Shown: positions 30,567-41,122 of the stretch, in pieces
Layout of the letters: every line of letters starts with the position of its first letter
Position numbering within the stretch: position 1 is the stretch's first letter
Origin: Streptomyces caelestis
Lineage (GTDB): Bacteria; Actinomycetota; Actinomycetes; Streptomycetales; Streptomycetaceae
DNA length: 64,000 nucleotides
Assembly (NCBI RefSeq): GCF_014205255.1
Contig: NZ_JACHNE010000001.1
Location: 6,944,001 to 7,008,000, forward strand
Direction: 5' to 3'
Notes under the pieces: model-generated
Seen by the model: only the letters and a program-made list of their open reading frames with translations
The model's database searches: none
What the model was told of the DNA's origin: nothing
Translations under genes and position numbers: made by a program

Positions 30567-30653
30567 GGGGTGAGTATGCGGCCGCGGTCGGCAAACGGGA
30601 TCCGGTGGCTCCCCTCGTCCCTCCACCGACGTGGACCGCAAGAGGAGCAGCCT

Positions 30654-30854
30654 GTGCGCGACGCCGCCGTGACGCCCGAGGGCGACCGGATCCGCTGGGC
30701 CGAACTGCCGGGACCGGAACCGCCGCGCGTCTACGTGCACGGCCTGGGCGCCACGCCGCCCGCCTACTTCACGGAGACCGCGGTCCATCCCCTGCCGGCC
30801 GGTCACCGTCAGGCGGGCACGCGCTCCGGGCCGGCGCCGTCGAAGGGCGGGTAG
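30654..30854 (+). pseudogene. Alpha/beta hydrolase N-terminal remnant
   Basis: A GTG with AGAGGAG upstream opens a frame reading IRWAELPG and VYVHGLGATPPAYF, the first strands and oxyanion-hole HGLG of an alpha/beta hydrolase. Similarity stops near residue 50, where the frame runs into the 3' end of the MerR gene. The nucleophile elbow and the rest are missing, so this is a truncation remnant. Confidence 0.6.
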
Positions 30855-31216
30855 GTACGGCTGCCCATGCGCTCGGCCGCGTCGATGTAGTCGGCGAGGG
30901 CGTCCCGGGAGCGGGCGAGCGCGGCCATCTGGTCGTCCAGCCGGCTCAGCCGCGACCGCATCGCCGCCAGCAGTTCGGGACACCCGAGCAGCTCCGGGGC
31001 CTCTCCGACCGCACAGGGCAGCAGATACGCGATGTCCTCGGACGATAAGCCGGCGCCGAGCAGGTGGCGGATCTGTTTCACCCGCAGCACGGCGGTCTCG
31101 TCGTACTCGCGGTATCCGTTCGTGCCGCGGTCCGCCTCCAGCAGGCCCTGGGCCTCGTAGTAGCGCAACTGATGGGTGTTGACGCCCGTCCGGCGACTCA
31201 GTTCCCCGATACGCAT
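30809..31216 (-). CDS. MerR-family transcriptional regulator
   Basis: This 135-residue protein starts MRIGELSRRTGVNTHQLRYY, the canonical MerR winged helix, followed by ADRGTNGYREYDE and a coiled-coil dimerisation helix. Cysteines appear in the middle (LLPCAVGE, LLGCPEL) but not in the metal-binding arrangement of MerR or SoxR, so a small-molecule ligand is more likely. It diverges from the imine-reductase-type gene and shares an intergenic dyad with it. Confidence 0.9.
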   Translation of the reverse strand: MRIGELSRRTGVNTHQLRYYEAQGLLEADRGTNGYREYDETAVLRVKQIRHLLGAGLSSEDIAYLLPCAVGEAPELLGCPELLAAMRSRLSRLDDQMAALARSRDALADYIDAAERMGSRTYPPFDGAGPERVPA

Positions 31217-31228
31217 CAAAAACCTCGC

Positions 31229-31250
31229 TTGACCTTCACACCGGTATCAA
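31229..31250 (+). promoter_or_regulatory. MerR-type dyad between regulator and reductase
   Basis: TTGACCTTCACACCGGTATCAA has TTGA/TCAA ends and a partial inner symmetry, and lies between the divergent MerR and oxidoreductase genes. It contains a -35-like TTGACC. MerR proteins act from such dyads set inside long promoter spacers. Confidence 0.45.
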
Positions 31251-31266
31251 CGTTGACGATGCTGCC

Positions 31267-32154
<888 letters not shown>

Positions 32155-32168
32155 CATGTGCGGGCGTG

Positions 32169-33128
32169 TCAGGGCGCCCGGTTCCCCGTGCCGGTGGCAT
32201 CCAGTGCGTCGGCCGGGGCGTTCACCGGCCGCGGTGTGCCGGTGAGGTCGAGGACGAACAGCGGGATGCCGAGGGCGTCGGCGCGGGCCCGGGCGTCCTC
32301 CGCGTACCCGGCGAGGGAGAAGTACAGGCAGTCCGCCGACTCCGTCATGGCCGTCAGCCACAGGCACTCCACGTCCCGCAGGGTCGCCGGGCGCACGGCC
32401 GGGTCGACCAGCGCGACGACGCCACGGGCGGCGAGGCCGATCCCGGACGGCGGCCGCTGGTCCGCCCGCCGGACACGCCGGTAGCCGAGCCGGCGCAGAT
32501 ACAGCGCGGCGGCCGTGACGGCGTCGAGCGCGGTCCGGATCGTGACGGAGCGGAAGGGTGGCCGGGCGGCAGTGTCGGTGGAGGGGTCGGCATTGGCACC
32601 GGCGTCGGCAGCACCGGCACCAACACCAGCACCGGCGGCGGCTCCGGCGGCGGCAGAGGCCGGGCCCCCCTTGGCGTCGGCAGAGGCAGCGGCCCGCTCG
32701 GTGGCTGCGGCATCGCGGGGGCCGGTCGTACCGCCCGGGCACGGCGCGCCGTCCCGGCCGGCGGCCTCGGCGTCCGGGACGGCGGTGATGTCCCGGTCAG
32801 CCCTGAGCCCGCCGCCGTCCGCTGCCGTGTCCCGGCCCGTGCCGCCGCCCCGGTCCGCCACCCCCCGCCCCGCCGCAACCGGCACCCGCAGCACCACCCC
32901 GCACGGGCACCCCACCTCCGGCCGCGGCCACTCCCCATGTCGGCCGCAGGATCCGCACCGCACCGTCACCCACTCGTCCTGCCAGGCGCGATGGGAGACG
33001 GGCGTCACCGTGCCGTCCCGGTCGAGCGGCGGGGCGACGGGTGCTCCGCACACGCACGGGTACGACGGGGCCGTGAAGCGGTGCTCTCGTCGGCAGGACG
33101 GACAGCGCACCGGCACGCTCTCGGCCAT
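32169..33128 (-). CDS. Zinc-ribbon protein with Ala/Gly linker and a restriction-endonuclease-like C-terminal domain
   Basis: The 319-residue protein has an N-terminal double zinc ribbon (cysteine pairs in VRCPSCRRE, YPCVCGAP, VRCGSCGRH and VGCPCGVV), a central low-complexity stretch of about 90 residues dominated by Ala, Gly, Asp and Pro, and a C-terminal domain (residues about 195-310) with ALYLRRLGYRRVRRADQ and GVVALVDPAV that looks like a Mrr-type nuclease fold without a clear D-ExK signature. The ATG at 33128 has GGAG five bases upstream. I do not recognise a characterised relative. The function is unknown. Confidence 0.6.
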   Translation of the reverse strand: MAESVPVRCPSCRREHRFTAPSYPCVCGAPVAPPLDRDGTVTPVSHRAWQDEWVTVRCGSCGRHGEWPRPEVGCPCGVVLRVPVAAGRGVADRGGGTGRDTAADGGGLRADRDITAVPDAEAAGRDGAPCPGGTTGPRDAAATERAAASADAKGGPASAAAGAAAGAGVGAGAADAGANADPSTDTAARPPFRSVTIRTALDAVTAAALYLRRLGYRRVRRADQRPPSGIGLAARGVVALVDPAVRPATLRDVECLWLTAMTESADCLYFSLAGYAEDARARADALGIPLFVLDLTGTPRPVNAPADALDATGTGNRAP

Positions 33129-33212
33129 GGCCACTCCAGTACGGCGTCACATCGGGACAGCGCGTCCATCGTGCTCCAGCCGGCCCCCGCCTGTCCGCCG
33201 CTTGCCGGTCTC

Positions 33213-33242
33213 TTGACGCCCTTCGGCCACCCCGCATACATT
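33213..33242 (+). promoter_or_regulatory. Promoter of gcl
   Basis: TTGACG (33213-33218), an 18-bp spacer and TACATT (33237-33242). The transcription start should fall inside the operator region at 33245-33280, so bound regulator would block initiation. The same spacing occurs at the uraD and hyi promoters. Confidence 0.5.
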
Positions 33243-33244
33243 AA

Positions 33245-33280
33245 TTCCAGATCGTAGAAGTTTATTTCCGCATTATGGAA
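33245..33280. promoter_or_regulatory. Tandem operator boxes upstream of gcl
   Basis: Two half-symmetric boxes lie in tandem: TTCCAGATCGTAGAA (33245-33259) and TTTCCGCATTATGGAA (33265-33280), with the core GAAGTTTATTTC between them. A near copy precedes hyi (40061-40096). Allantoin/glyoxylate genes are under IclR-family AllR control in S. coelicolor, so an AllR-like protein is the likely binder; this is an inference. Confidence 0.55.
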
Positions 33281-33338
33281 GAGCTCACCGCGGGGCGCGA
33301 CGGGAGTGCGAATCCGACAGTCGAAGCAGGAGTACTCT

Positions 33339-35123
<1,785 letters not shown>

Positions 35124-35145
35124 CGCCCGCGCAGGACAGCGGGGG

Positions 35146-35181
35146 AGGGGCGGCCCGTCCGGGAGGACGGACCGCCCCTCA
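35146..35181. terminator. Hairpin between convergent gcl and the TIGR04222 gene
   Basis: GAGGGGCGGCCCGTCC pairs with GGACGGACCGCCCCTC with one mismatch across a 4-nt loop, 23 bp past the gcl stop and 19 bp from the stop of the convergent gene. It can serve both directions. Confidence 0.75.
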
Positions 35182-35199
35182 CGCGTGCGGGACCCGCGG

Positions 35200-35817
35200 T
35201 CAGTCCCCGCCACTCCCACCCCCACCTCCGCCCGCGCCGCAGTAGGTGTAGCCCCCATAGCCTCCGCCCGAACCATGTGGCGAGTGCTTGAGGAGGGTCT
35301 TGCCGCCCACCTCGACCCGGCGTATCAGTCCTGCCCGGAGCGCGAAGCGCGGCACCAGCAGCCGCAGGGCCGCCTCGCCGTGCAGCGCGACGGCGAGCAG
35401 CCGGTCGTCGTCGGTCAGGCGGCGTCTGCTCGCGGGCAGCGGGTGGAGCTGCCGCAGCTCGCGCACTTGGCGGCGGGCGCCGCGCGTCGGGCCGAGCAGC
35501 GGGTAGCGCAGCAGGCCCGCCTCCGCGAGCGGGATGCGGATGAGGGCCAGTGCGAGCCGTACGTCCGGGTGCCTGACCAACGTCCGGAGCCCGGCGGGCT
35601 CGTGGAGACAGGCGTGCGCCTCCTGCGCCAGGGGCGACGGCGGTCGCTCCGCGCTCCCCGCGTCCGCGATGCCCGCCCGTATCGTCCCGGGCCGGTCCGG
35701 CTCCACCATGCCTCGCGGGTACAGGTCCACCACGGCGACGGTGACGGCGGCCCGGGGGCCGTCCCCCAGCAGTGCGATCTCATGCGGCTCCCGCCGGACC
35801 GCCGTACCGTCGCTCAT
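35200..35817 (-). CDS. TIGR04222-domain protein with glycine-rich tail
   Basis: The 205-residue protein matches the TIGR04222 domain seen in actinobacterial proteins: EIALLGDGPRAAVTVAVVDL, AGLRTLVRHPDVR, LLRYPLLGPTRGARRQ and LLAVALHGEAALR. Members usually add membrane helices; here these are absent and the C-terminus is a Gly/Tyr/Cys-rich tail (GGGYGGYTYCGAGGGGGG). The function is unknown. It is convergent with gcl. Confidence 0.65.
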   Translation of the reverse strand: MSDGTAVRREPHEIALLGDGPRAAVTVAVVDLYPRGMVEPDRPGTIRAGIADAGSAERPPSPLAQEAHACLHEPAGLRTLVRHPDVRLALALIRIPLAEAGLLRYPLLGPTRGARRQVRELRQLHPLPASRRRLTDDDRLLAVALHGEAALRLLVPRFALRAGLIRRVEVGGKTLLKHSPHGSGGGYGGYTYCGAGGGGGGSGGD

Positions 35818-35881
35818 GGCTTCACCCCCGTGCCGGAGCCCGCCGCCCCCGTGCCGGCGGGCCCCGTGTGTCGAGAATGTG

Positions 35882-35918
35882 CCCGGCCCCGGGGGTTGTT
35901 GAAGCCCCCGGGGCCGGG
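35882..35918 (-). terminator. Perfect 14-bp hairpin
   Basis: CCCGGCCCCGGGGG and its complement flank a 9-nt loop, 60 bp downstream of the small minus-strand gene ending at 35978 and upstream of the TIGR04222 gene. A likely terminator for the small gene. Confidence 0.75.
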
Positions 35919-35977
35919 TTCAGAGGTTCATTTGAGGGTTCCGTACAAGGCATACGACCGGTGCCGTAGACGCGTGT

Positions 35978-36217
35978 TCACGCCTCGTGGTGTTCCGACA
36001 ACCCCGGCCAGTCGTCCGGGCCACCCCCCTGCCATTCGACGAGGTCGCTGTCCGCGACGTCGGTGACGTAAAGGTCGGCGAGCCGCAGGATTTCGCTGAC
36101 GTCGTCCACATGTGTGGCGATGCCCAGCGTCGCGTCGCCCTCGGTGACGCGCCGGGAGCCGTCCAGTGCAGGCGGGTGCACCACGACGTGCGGATGCTCC
36201 GTTGGTGGGTGTGTCAT
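35978..36217 (-). CDS. Small acidic hypothetical protein, 79 aa
   Basis: The frame starts MTHPPTEHPHVVVHPPAL and contains RRVTEGDATLGIATHVDDV and YVTDVADSDLVEW, an acidic, soluble sequence with good codon bias. I do not recognise the family. GGAGG lies only one base before this ATG, so the true start may be a little different. It is followed by a strong terminator. Confidence 0.5.
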   Translation of the reverse strand: MTHPPTEHPHVVVHPPALDGSRRVTEGDATLGIATHVDDVSEILRLADLYVTDVADSDLVEWQGGGPDDWPGLSEHHEA

Positions 36218-36309
36218 GCCTCCAGCGTCCTGCGGCAGCGCCGGATACGCACGCCGGGGTGTTGTCAGACCCTGCGAACACAATGCGCCGTATGACACCG
36301 AGAAGCGAC

Positions 36310-36483
36310 ATGACCTTGGAGTGGCACCTACGTGAGGTGGTGGCCAAGGAGGCTGTCGACCAGACCGTGAAGAACGCCGTGCAGGCGGTCTTCACGCACA
36401 TGCACAGCGGACGGGGCGGCAAGCGGCGGGGCGGCAGAGAGCTGATACGGCTTTTGGAGGAGGTGCGAGGTACTGCGGCATGA
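36310..36483 (+). CDS. Small hypothetical protein upstream of the Shedu gene
   Basis: This short frame (57 residues) starts MTLEWHLREVVAKEAVDQTV and ends LIRLLEEVRGTAA. The opening words recall small XRE-type regulators, but a full helix-turn-helix is not visible. Its stop overlaps an ATG at 36480 (ATGA), the position where the adjacent Shedu-type gene would be expected to begin, so the two probably form one transcription unit. An earlier Met at 36292 is possible. Confidence 0.45.
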   Translation: MTLEWHLREVVAKEAVDQTVKNAVQAVFTHMHSGRGGKRRGGRELIRLLEEVRGTAA

Positions 36484-36630
36484 GTCGGCGAGTGGCAGGT
36501 CGTACGGCTCGTACAGGATGCGATCGAGTACGCGGAGGGGCGGATCCTGCGGTACGACTTCGATGATCGCTACAGGCTGTTCGGAGACGGACGAAGGAGG
36601 GAGTCGCACACGGGCTTCCTCGGCAGCACG

Positions 36631-37509
36631 ATGAAGGCGATGCACCAGTGGCTCGTCGACAGCGGGCGGGAGTTTCTTGCGGGCCACCCCGAGGCCGGGA
36701 TCAGAGAGTTCCTGGAACATTTCCGTGCGCAGGGTGAGGACGCGCTGTTCCTCCAGGCCCCCGATGATCGCCCCGGGCGTTATGTGATTCCACGGGGCCG
36801 TGCCGAGATCACTCTGTGGTTGGAGCGGATCATCCGCAGCGGCCGGATCGACATCGCGGACCCGGCCGCTGAAGCCCGGAAGATCGTCACATCGCCCGAA
36901 GCCATGGCCCTGCTGGCTGCCGACGATCAGGGGCGAATCCTGCTTCAGGCCGCTGAACTGCGCCGACGCGCCGCCCGGCTCAAGGAACTGCGTGCCGTCG
37001 TCGAGGATGGCAAGGCCACAGAGGCCGATGTGCAGCGGGCGCTGGACGGGCAGTACTGGATCTTCGGTGGGCGGTTCGTGGGCGAGGCGGCGCAGCGGCG
37101 CCTCGTGCCGGGCGACGAGGTGGACATCCCGTTGATACGTGGTGACGGAGCGCTCCATATCGTCGAACTCAAGCGCGTCATGAGTCTTAAGGGCCCCCTC
37201 GTGAAGCGGCATCGCAACGCATGGGTGCCGGCGGCGCAGGTGCACGAGGCCGTCGGCCAGGCTGTCAACTACCTCACTGGACTGGATGAGAACCGGGAAC
37301 GGCTCCGTGCCGACTTCGGTATCGAGACCCGGCGCGCCAGCGCCCTCGTCCTGGTCGGGCACCCGGTACTGCACCCTGAGGTGCCGGAGGCGGAGATCAA
37401 CGAGGCGCTGCGGACGTTCAATTCGCATCTCACCAGGGTCGAAGTGCTGACATACAAGGAACTCCTGGACAACGCCGAGCGCTCCCTCGCCGGCGATGGC
37501 CCGGTGTAG
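36631..37509 (+). CDS. Shedu-type (DUF4263) nuclease, possible anti-phage defence protein; N-terminus disturbed
   Basis: Shedu proteins are single-gene anti-phage systems with a PD-(D/E)xK nuclease. The last 170 residues here carry the DUF4263 core: QYWIFGGRFVGEAAQRRL, GDEVDIPLIRGDGALHIVELK (catalytic D and ExK), and AVGQAVNYLTGLDEN. The open frame from the ATG at 36631 encodes 292 residues, but coding-like sequence continues upstream in the same frame back to 36484 (EWQVVRLVQDAIEYAEG) without a start codon. A one-base insertion after the ATG at 36480 would explain this. So the gene is either translated from 36631 or broken by a frameshift near 36486. Confidence 0.7.
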   Translation: MKAMHQWLVDSGREFLAGHPEAGIREFLEHFRAQGEDALFLQAPDDRPGRYVIPRGRAEITLWLERIIRSGRIDIADPAAEARKIVTSPEAMALLAADDQGRILLQAAELRRRAARLKELRAVVEDGKATEADVQRALDGQYWIFGGRFVGEAAQRRLVPGDEVDIPLIRGDGALHIVELKRVMSLKGPLVKRHRNAWVPAAQVHEAVGQAVNYLTGLDENRERLRADFGIETRRASALVLVGHPVLHPEVPEAEINEALRTFNSHLTRVEVLTYKELLDNAERSLAGDGPV

Positions 37510-37777
37510 GGAGCGAAGCTGGCCGTCCGACGGCGCGAGGCTGGGCGCGACAGGACGTTCGCGCCGCCGGACGGGGTCTGCGGGAGGGGAGTGCGAGTGG
37601 GACCGCGGCGGGTGCGACGGAGCCATGAGCGGACTCCCCTCAGGTCGGGAAGCCGGTCCTGGCCCCTTCACCACCGCACTGGCTCACAACCGCCGCGGTC
37701 CGCGCCCTGCCCGCGTCCGTGCCGGAGCGACCGCCCCTCATCCGGGTCGCCCGGGCCGTCGGACGCGGTCAGGGAGT

Positions 37778-38155
37778 TCAGTCCTCGCGCAGGGCGCGGA
37801 CCGCCACCTCCACGCGCCGCCCGTACTCGGGGCCGGCGGCGTGGAAGTTGCGCGAGGTTCTTCTCGATCACGTCGTCGCGGGAGACCTGTGCGAGGCCGC
37901 CGGCGATGTCCGCGACCAGGCGGGACTTCTCCTCCGCCTTCATCAGCCGGTACAGATGGCCGGCCTGGAAGACGTCGTCGTCCCTGGTGTGCGGAGGGGC
38001 CGCGTGGGTGCCCGTGTGGCCGGTCACCGCGAGCGCGGCCGACAGGGGGCGGCAGGTCTCCACCGGGCCGTCGCAGGAGTTCGGCTCGTGGTTCTTCGCG
38101 TGCCGGCCCTGGGCGTTGGACGCCATGAAGCCGTCCCGGCCGGGTCGGGATGATC
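37778..38155 (-). pseudogene. Catalase C-terminal remnant
   Basis: The minus strand reads GRDGFMASNAQGRHAKN, EPNSCDGPVETCRPLS, GHTGTHAAPPHTRDDD and LVADIAGGLAQVSRDD, the C-terminal region of clade-3 monofunctional catalases, then a one-base shift near 37857 leads to AAGPEYGRRVEVAVRALRED and the stop at 37778. The first 350 or so residues, with the heme ligand and active site, are gone. The 5' junction lies just behind a -35-like TTGACA and its palindrome, so the deletion removed everything between the promoter and the C-terminus. The rest of 37510-37777 holds no gene that I can see. Confidence 0.85.
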
Positions 38156-38159
38156 GAAG

Positions 38160-38176
38160 TGTCAACAGTTTGTTGA
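38160..38176 (-). promoter_or_regulatory. Palindrome and -35 element of the lost catalase
   Basis: TCAACAGTTTGTTGA (38162-38176) has perfect 6-bp arms and is followed on the minus strand by TTGACA (38165-38160). The identical 15-mer, in the same register to a -35, lies upstream of uraD (48331-48345). Confidence 0.6.
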
Positions 38177-38196
38177 AGCAATGGGCATGGTTGGGT

Positions 38197-38255
38197 CCGG
38201 GCGGCGCCGCCGCTCTGGGCGCGACAGGACAGTTGTCAGCGGAGGCGCCGCCCGG
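38197..38255 (-). terminator. Possible hairpin downstream of the reductase gene
   Basis: CCGGGCGGCGCC (38197-38208) and GGCGCCGCCCGG (38244-38255) are perfect complements with a 35-nt loop, 40 bp past the tartronate semialdehyde reductase stop. The long loop makes it a moderate candidate. Confidence 0.45.
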
Positions 38256-38294
38256 GGTGTGGGGGACCCCCGGGGTCATGAGGGTCTGCGAGGA

Positions 38295-39188
38295 TCAGAT
38301 ACGCGCGCCGGACAGCCGCTCCACGGCCCGCAGCAGCGCCGAGTGGTCCAGGCCGCCGTCGCCCTGCGCGCGCAGGGACGCGACCAGCTGGGCGACCACG
38401 GCGCCGACGGGCAGGGCCGCTTTGACGTTGCGGGCGGCGTCCGTAACGATGCCCATGTCCTTGTGGTGCAGGTCGATCCGGAAGCCCGGCTTGAAGTCCC
38501 GGCGGAGGAAGTTGTCCTTCTTGCGGGTCAGCACGGTGGAGCCGGCGAGACCGCCGCCCAGCACGTCCAGGGCCGCTTTCAGGTCCACGCCGGACTTCTC
38601 CAGGAAGACCACGGCCTCGGCGCACGCCTGGATGTTCACGGCGACGATCAGCTGGTTGGCGGCCTTCACGGTCTGGCCGGAGCCGTGCGGGCCGCACAGG
38701 ACGATGGTCTTGCCGAGCGCCTCGAAGATCGGCCGGGCCTGGTCGAAGTCGGCCTGCTCGCCGCCGACCATGATGGACAGCACGGCCTCGATCGCGCCGG
38801 CCTCGCCGCCGGACACAGGGGCGTCCAGGACGCGGACGCCCTTGTCCTTCGCCGCCTTCGCCAGGTCGACCGAGGTCTGCGGGGTGATCGAGGACATGTC
38901 GATCAGCAGGGCGCCGGACCTGGCGTTCTCCAGGATGCCGTCGGGACCGTAGGCGATGGTCTCGACCTGCGGCGAGGCCGGCACCATCGTGATGACGACG
39001 TCGGCGTCCCGTACGGCCTCGGCGATCGAGCCGGCAGGGGTGCCGCCGGCGGCGGCGAGGCGGTCCAGCTTCTCCCGCTCCAGGGTGAATCCGGTGACGT
39101 CGTAGCCCGCCTTGATCAGGTTCTCGGACATGGGGGAGCCCATGATGCCGAGGCCGATCCATGTGATCTTGGGAAGGGTGTTGCTCAT
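38295..39188 (-). CDS. glxR: 2-hydroxy-3-oxopropionate (tartronate semialdehyde) reductase
   Basis: This enzyme reduces tartronate semialdehyde, the Gcl product, to D-glycerate with NAD(P)H. The 297-residue beta-hydroxyacid dehydrogenase has the NAD-binding GLGIMGSPMSENLIKAG, the substrate motif DAPVSGGEAGAIEA, the catalytic Lys in GSGQTVKAANQ and the conserved C-terminal KDMGIVTDAARN. It lies 26 bp downstream of hyi in the same direction, so the two are one operon, under the operator boxes at 40061-40096. The symbol glxR/garR is by family; close paralogues exist. Confidence 0.92.
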   Translation of the reverse strand: MSNTLPKITWIGLGIMGSPMSENLIKAGYDVTGFTLEREKLDRLAAAGGTPAGSIAEAVRDADVVITMVPASPQVETIAYGPDGILENARSGALLIDMSSITPQTSVDLAKAAKDKGVRVLDAPVSGGEAGAIEAVLSIMVGGEQADFDQARPIFEALGKTIVLCGPHGSGQTVKAANQLIVAVNIQACAEAVVFLEKSGVDLKAALDVLGGGLAGSTVLTRKKDNFLRRDFKPGFRIDLHHKDMGIVTDAARNVKAALPVGAVVAQLVASLRAQGDGGLDHSALLRAVERLSGARI

Positions 39189-39214
39189 GACGGGGGTGCC
39201 TTTCGGTACGGGGG

Positions 39215-40036
39215 TCAGCGGGGCAGCCAGTCGAAGGCCTCGGCGCTCGGGCGGTCGCCCGGCTTGTACTCGAGGCCGACCCAGCCGTCGTAGCCCGCCT
39301 TCTCCAGCCGGTCGAGGAGGTCTTCGAGGGGCAGCGAGCCCGTCCCGGGGGCGCCGCGGCCGGGGTTGTCGGCGATCTGCACGTGACCGGTCTTCGCGGC
39401 GTACCGCTCGATCACCTGCGGCAGGTCCTCGCCGTTCATGGACAGGTGGTAGAGGTCCATGAGGAAGCGGGCGTTGCCGAGCCCGGTCGCGTTGTTGACC
39501 TTGTCGACGACGCCGACGGCGGCCGGTGCCGACGCCAGCGGATACAACGGCGACTCGGGCTGGTTGAGCGCCTCGACCAGCAGGATCGCGCCGATCCGGT
39601 CGGCGGCCCGGGCCGCGAGCACCAGGTTCTCCAGCGCGAGCGCGTCCTGCTCGGCCGGGTCCACACCCTCGACGCGGTTGCCGTACAGGGCGTTGAGCGC
39701 CTTGCAGCCCAGGGAGGCGGCGAAGCCCGCGGCCACGTCGATGTTGGCGCGGAACCGCTCCGACTCCTCGCCCGGGACGGACAGGGCGCCACGGTCGGGG
39801 CCGGGCAGTCGACCGGCGTAGAAGTTCAGACCCGTGAGCCGGACGCCCGCGTCCTCGACTGCCTTCTTCAGTGCGTCGAGCTCCGACTGCTCAGGGGTGG
39901 GCGAGTCGACCCAGGGCCACCACAGCTCGACCGCCGTGAAGCCGGCCGCGGCGGCGGCCGCGGGACGCTCCAGGAGCGGGAGTTCCGTGAAGAGGATCGA
40001 CAGGTTGACGTTGAAGCGCTGGTCTGCGAATCCCAT
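39215..40036 (-). CDS. hyi: Hydroxypyruvate isomerase-type TIM-barrel protein
   Basis: The 273-residue xylose-isomerase-like TIM barrel matches Hyi, which interconverts hydroxypyruvate and tartronate semialdehyde in the glyoxylate pathway. Visible features are NVNLSILFTELPLLERPAAA at the start, AVELWWPW, a metal-binding Glu in LLVEALNQPESP, MDLYHLSMNGED and the final Glu in WVGLEYKPGD. GGAAGG precedes the ATG. It is co-transcribed with the reductase gene and lies next to operator boxes shared with gcl. Confidence 0.9.
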   Translation of the reverse strand: MGFADQRFNVNLSILFTELPLLERPAAAAAAGFTAVELWWPWVDSPTPEQSELDALKKAVEDAGVRLTGLNFYAGRLPGPDRGALSVPGEESERFRANIDVAAGFAASLGCKALNALYGNRVEGVDPAEQDALALENLVLAARAADRIGAILLVEALNQPESPLYPLASAPAAVGVVDKVNNATGLGNARFLMDLYHLSMNGEDLPQVIERYAAKTGHVQIADNPGRGAPGTGSLPLEDLLDRLEKAGYDGWVGLEYKPGDRPSAEAFDWLPR

Positions 40037-40060
40037 CGGGCCGCGCTACCTTCCGCTGTA

Positions 40061-40125
40061 TTTCGTATCGTGGAAGTTTGTTTCTGCTTACCGGAAGACT
40101 GCCGTCGGGTGTCCTGGCTTGTCAA
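40061..40125 (-). promoter_or_regulatory. hyi-glxR promoter with tandem operator boxes
   Basis: On the minus strand TTGACA (40125-40120), an 18-bp spacer and CAGTCT (40101-40096) form a promoter. Directly downstream are TTTCTGCTTACCGGAA (plus-strand 40081-40096) and TTTCGTATCGTGGAA (40061-40075), the same arrangement, length and central GAAGTTTGTTTC as upstream of gcl. The rest of the 40126-40378 interval holds only the ribosome binding site of the following gene. Confidence 0.55.
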
Positions 40126-40378
40126 GGGTTTCTCCGCCGTGACGAGACGGTCCTCGGGGTGCGGGCCGACAGGCCGGCAGGATCTTCGCCCCGTCGTGCG
40201 ATGGGCCGGAGACCCTTCGGTGGGGCGGTCGTGGAGTGATTCGGCCGCTCCGGCCGACCGATGCCTTCGGACCAGACTCGTGGCCGTTGGGCTCGGCAGC
40301 CTGGATCACGGCGGAACCCGGTGTCAGACTCCGTCGCGATCAGAGCAACCGTCCTTCCCCGAGAGAAGGGGAACCGGC

Positions 40379-40986
40379 TTGGGCAACTCGACCGCACTGC
40401 ACAGTGTGGCCGAACATCCCGTCATCGGAGCCGCTGTCACCCGGCGCACCAGTCTGGTCCTGCCACCCGGCTTTTCCCTGGCGGAGTGGAAACGCGTCGG
40501 AAAACACCTCTTCCTGAAAGCGGATTCCTCCTGCTGGTGGCACGGTGACTGGCTCGTGTGCGGCCAGGAAAGATATCCCGGCAAGTACCGCCAGGCGAGG
40601 GAAGAAACCGGTCTCGATTACAAGACCCTGCGCGAATACGCGTGGATCTCCAGGCGTTTTCCGGCCTCCGAACGGAATCCCAGACTCAGCTTCCAGCACG
40701 ACGCCGAAGTGCCTCCCTGGCTCCCGAGGAACGCCGCAGATGGCTGGACCGCACCGCGCGGGAGGGCTGGTCCCGCAACCGGCTCCGGCACGAACTGCGC
40801 AAGGAACCGGCCGCCCCGTCCGACGTCCGCGAACACCCCCGCCAGGTGCGGCTCCAGTTGCGTACCACCGCGGAGCATGAGACCGCCTGGACCAAGGCCG
40901 CCGAGCGAGACGGCCTCGACCTGGCCGAATGGATCACCGCGAACCTCGACCGGGCAGCCGGACTCGACGACGCGGCGAAGCCCTGA
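40379..40986 (+). pseudogene. LmbU-family transcriptional regulator with an apparent one-base deletion
   Basis: LmbU/NovE proteins are cluster-situated regulators of antibiotic pathways. A TTG start with AAGGGGA upstream opens LVLPPGFSLAEWKRVGKHL, SSCWWHGDWLVCGQERYPGK and GLDYKTLREYAWISRRF, ending with LSFQHDAEV. The remaining family sequence, SLAPEERRRWLDRTAREGW and SRNRLRHELR, continues in the next frame to the stop at 40986. Insertion of one G at about 40710 (GTGCC to GTGGCC) restores one frame of about 202 residues reading EVASLAPEE, the family form. Either the regulator is dead or the base is a sequencing error. It stands just upstream of the radical SAM gene set. Confidence 0.75.
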
Positions 40987-41122
40987 GGGGCCCGGGCCCC
41001 GCCTCCGGCACCGCCGCCCGCGCGGGCCACGGCTGCTTTCGGTCATCCTCGGGAGGCGGCCGACGCCGTCCGGCCCCCTCCCGGCGGCAAGCTCCCCTGG
41101 TCGGCACGGACGGCGAATTCAA

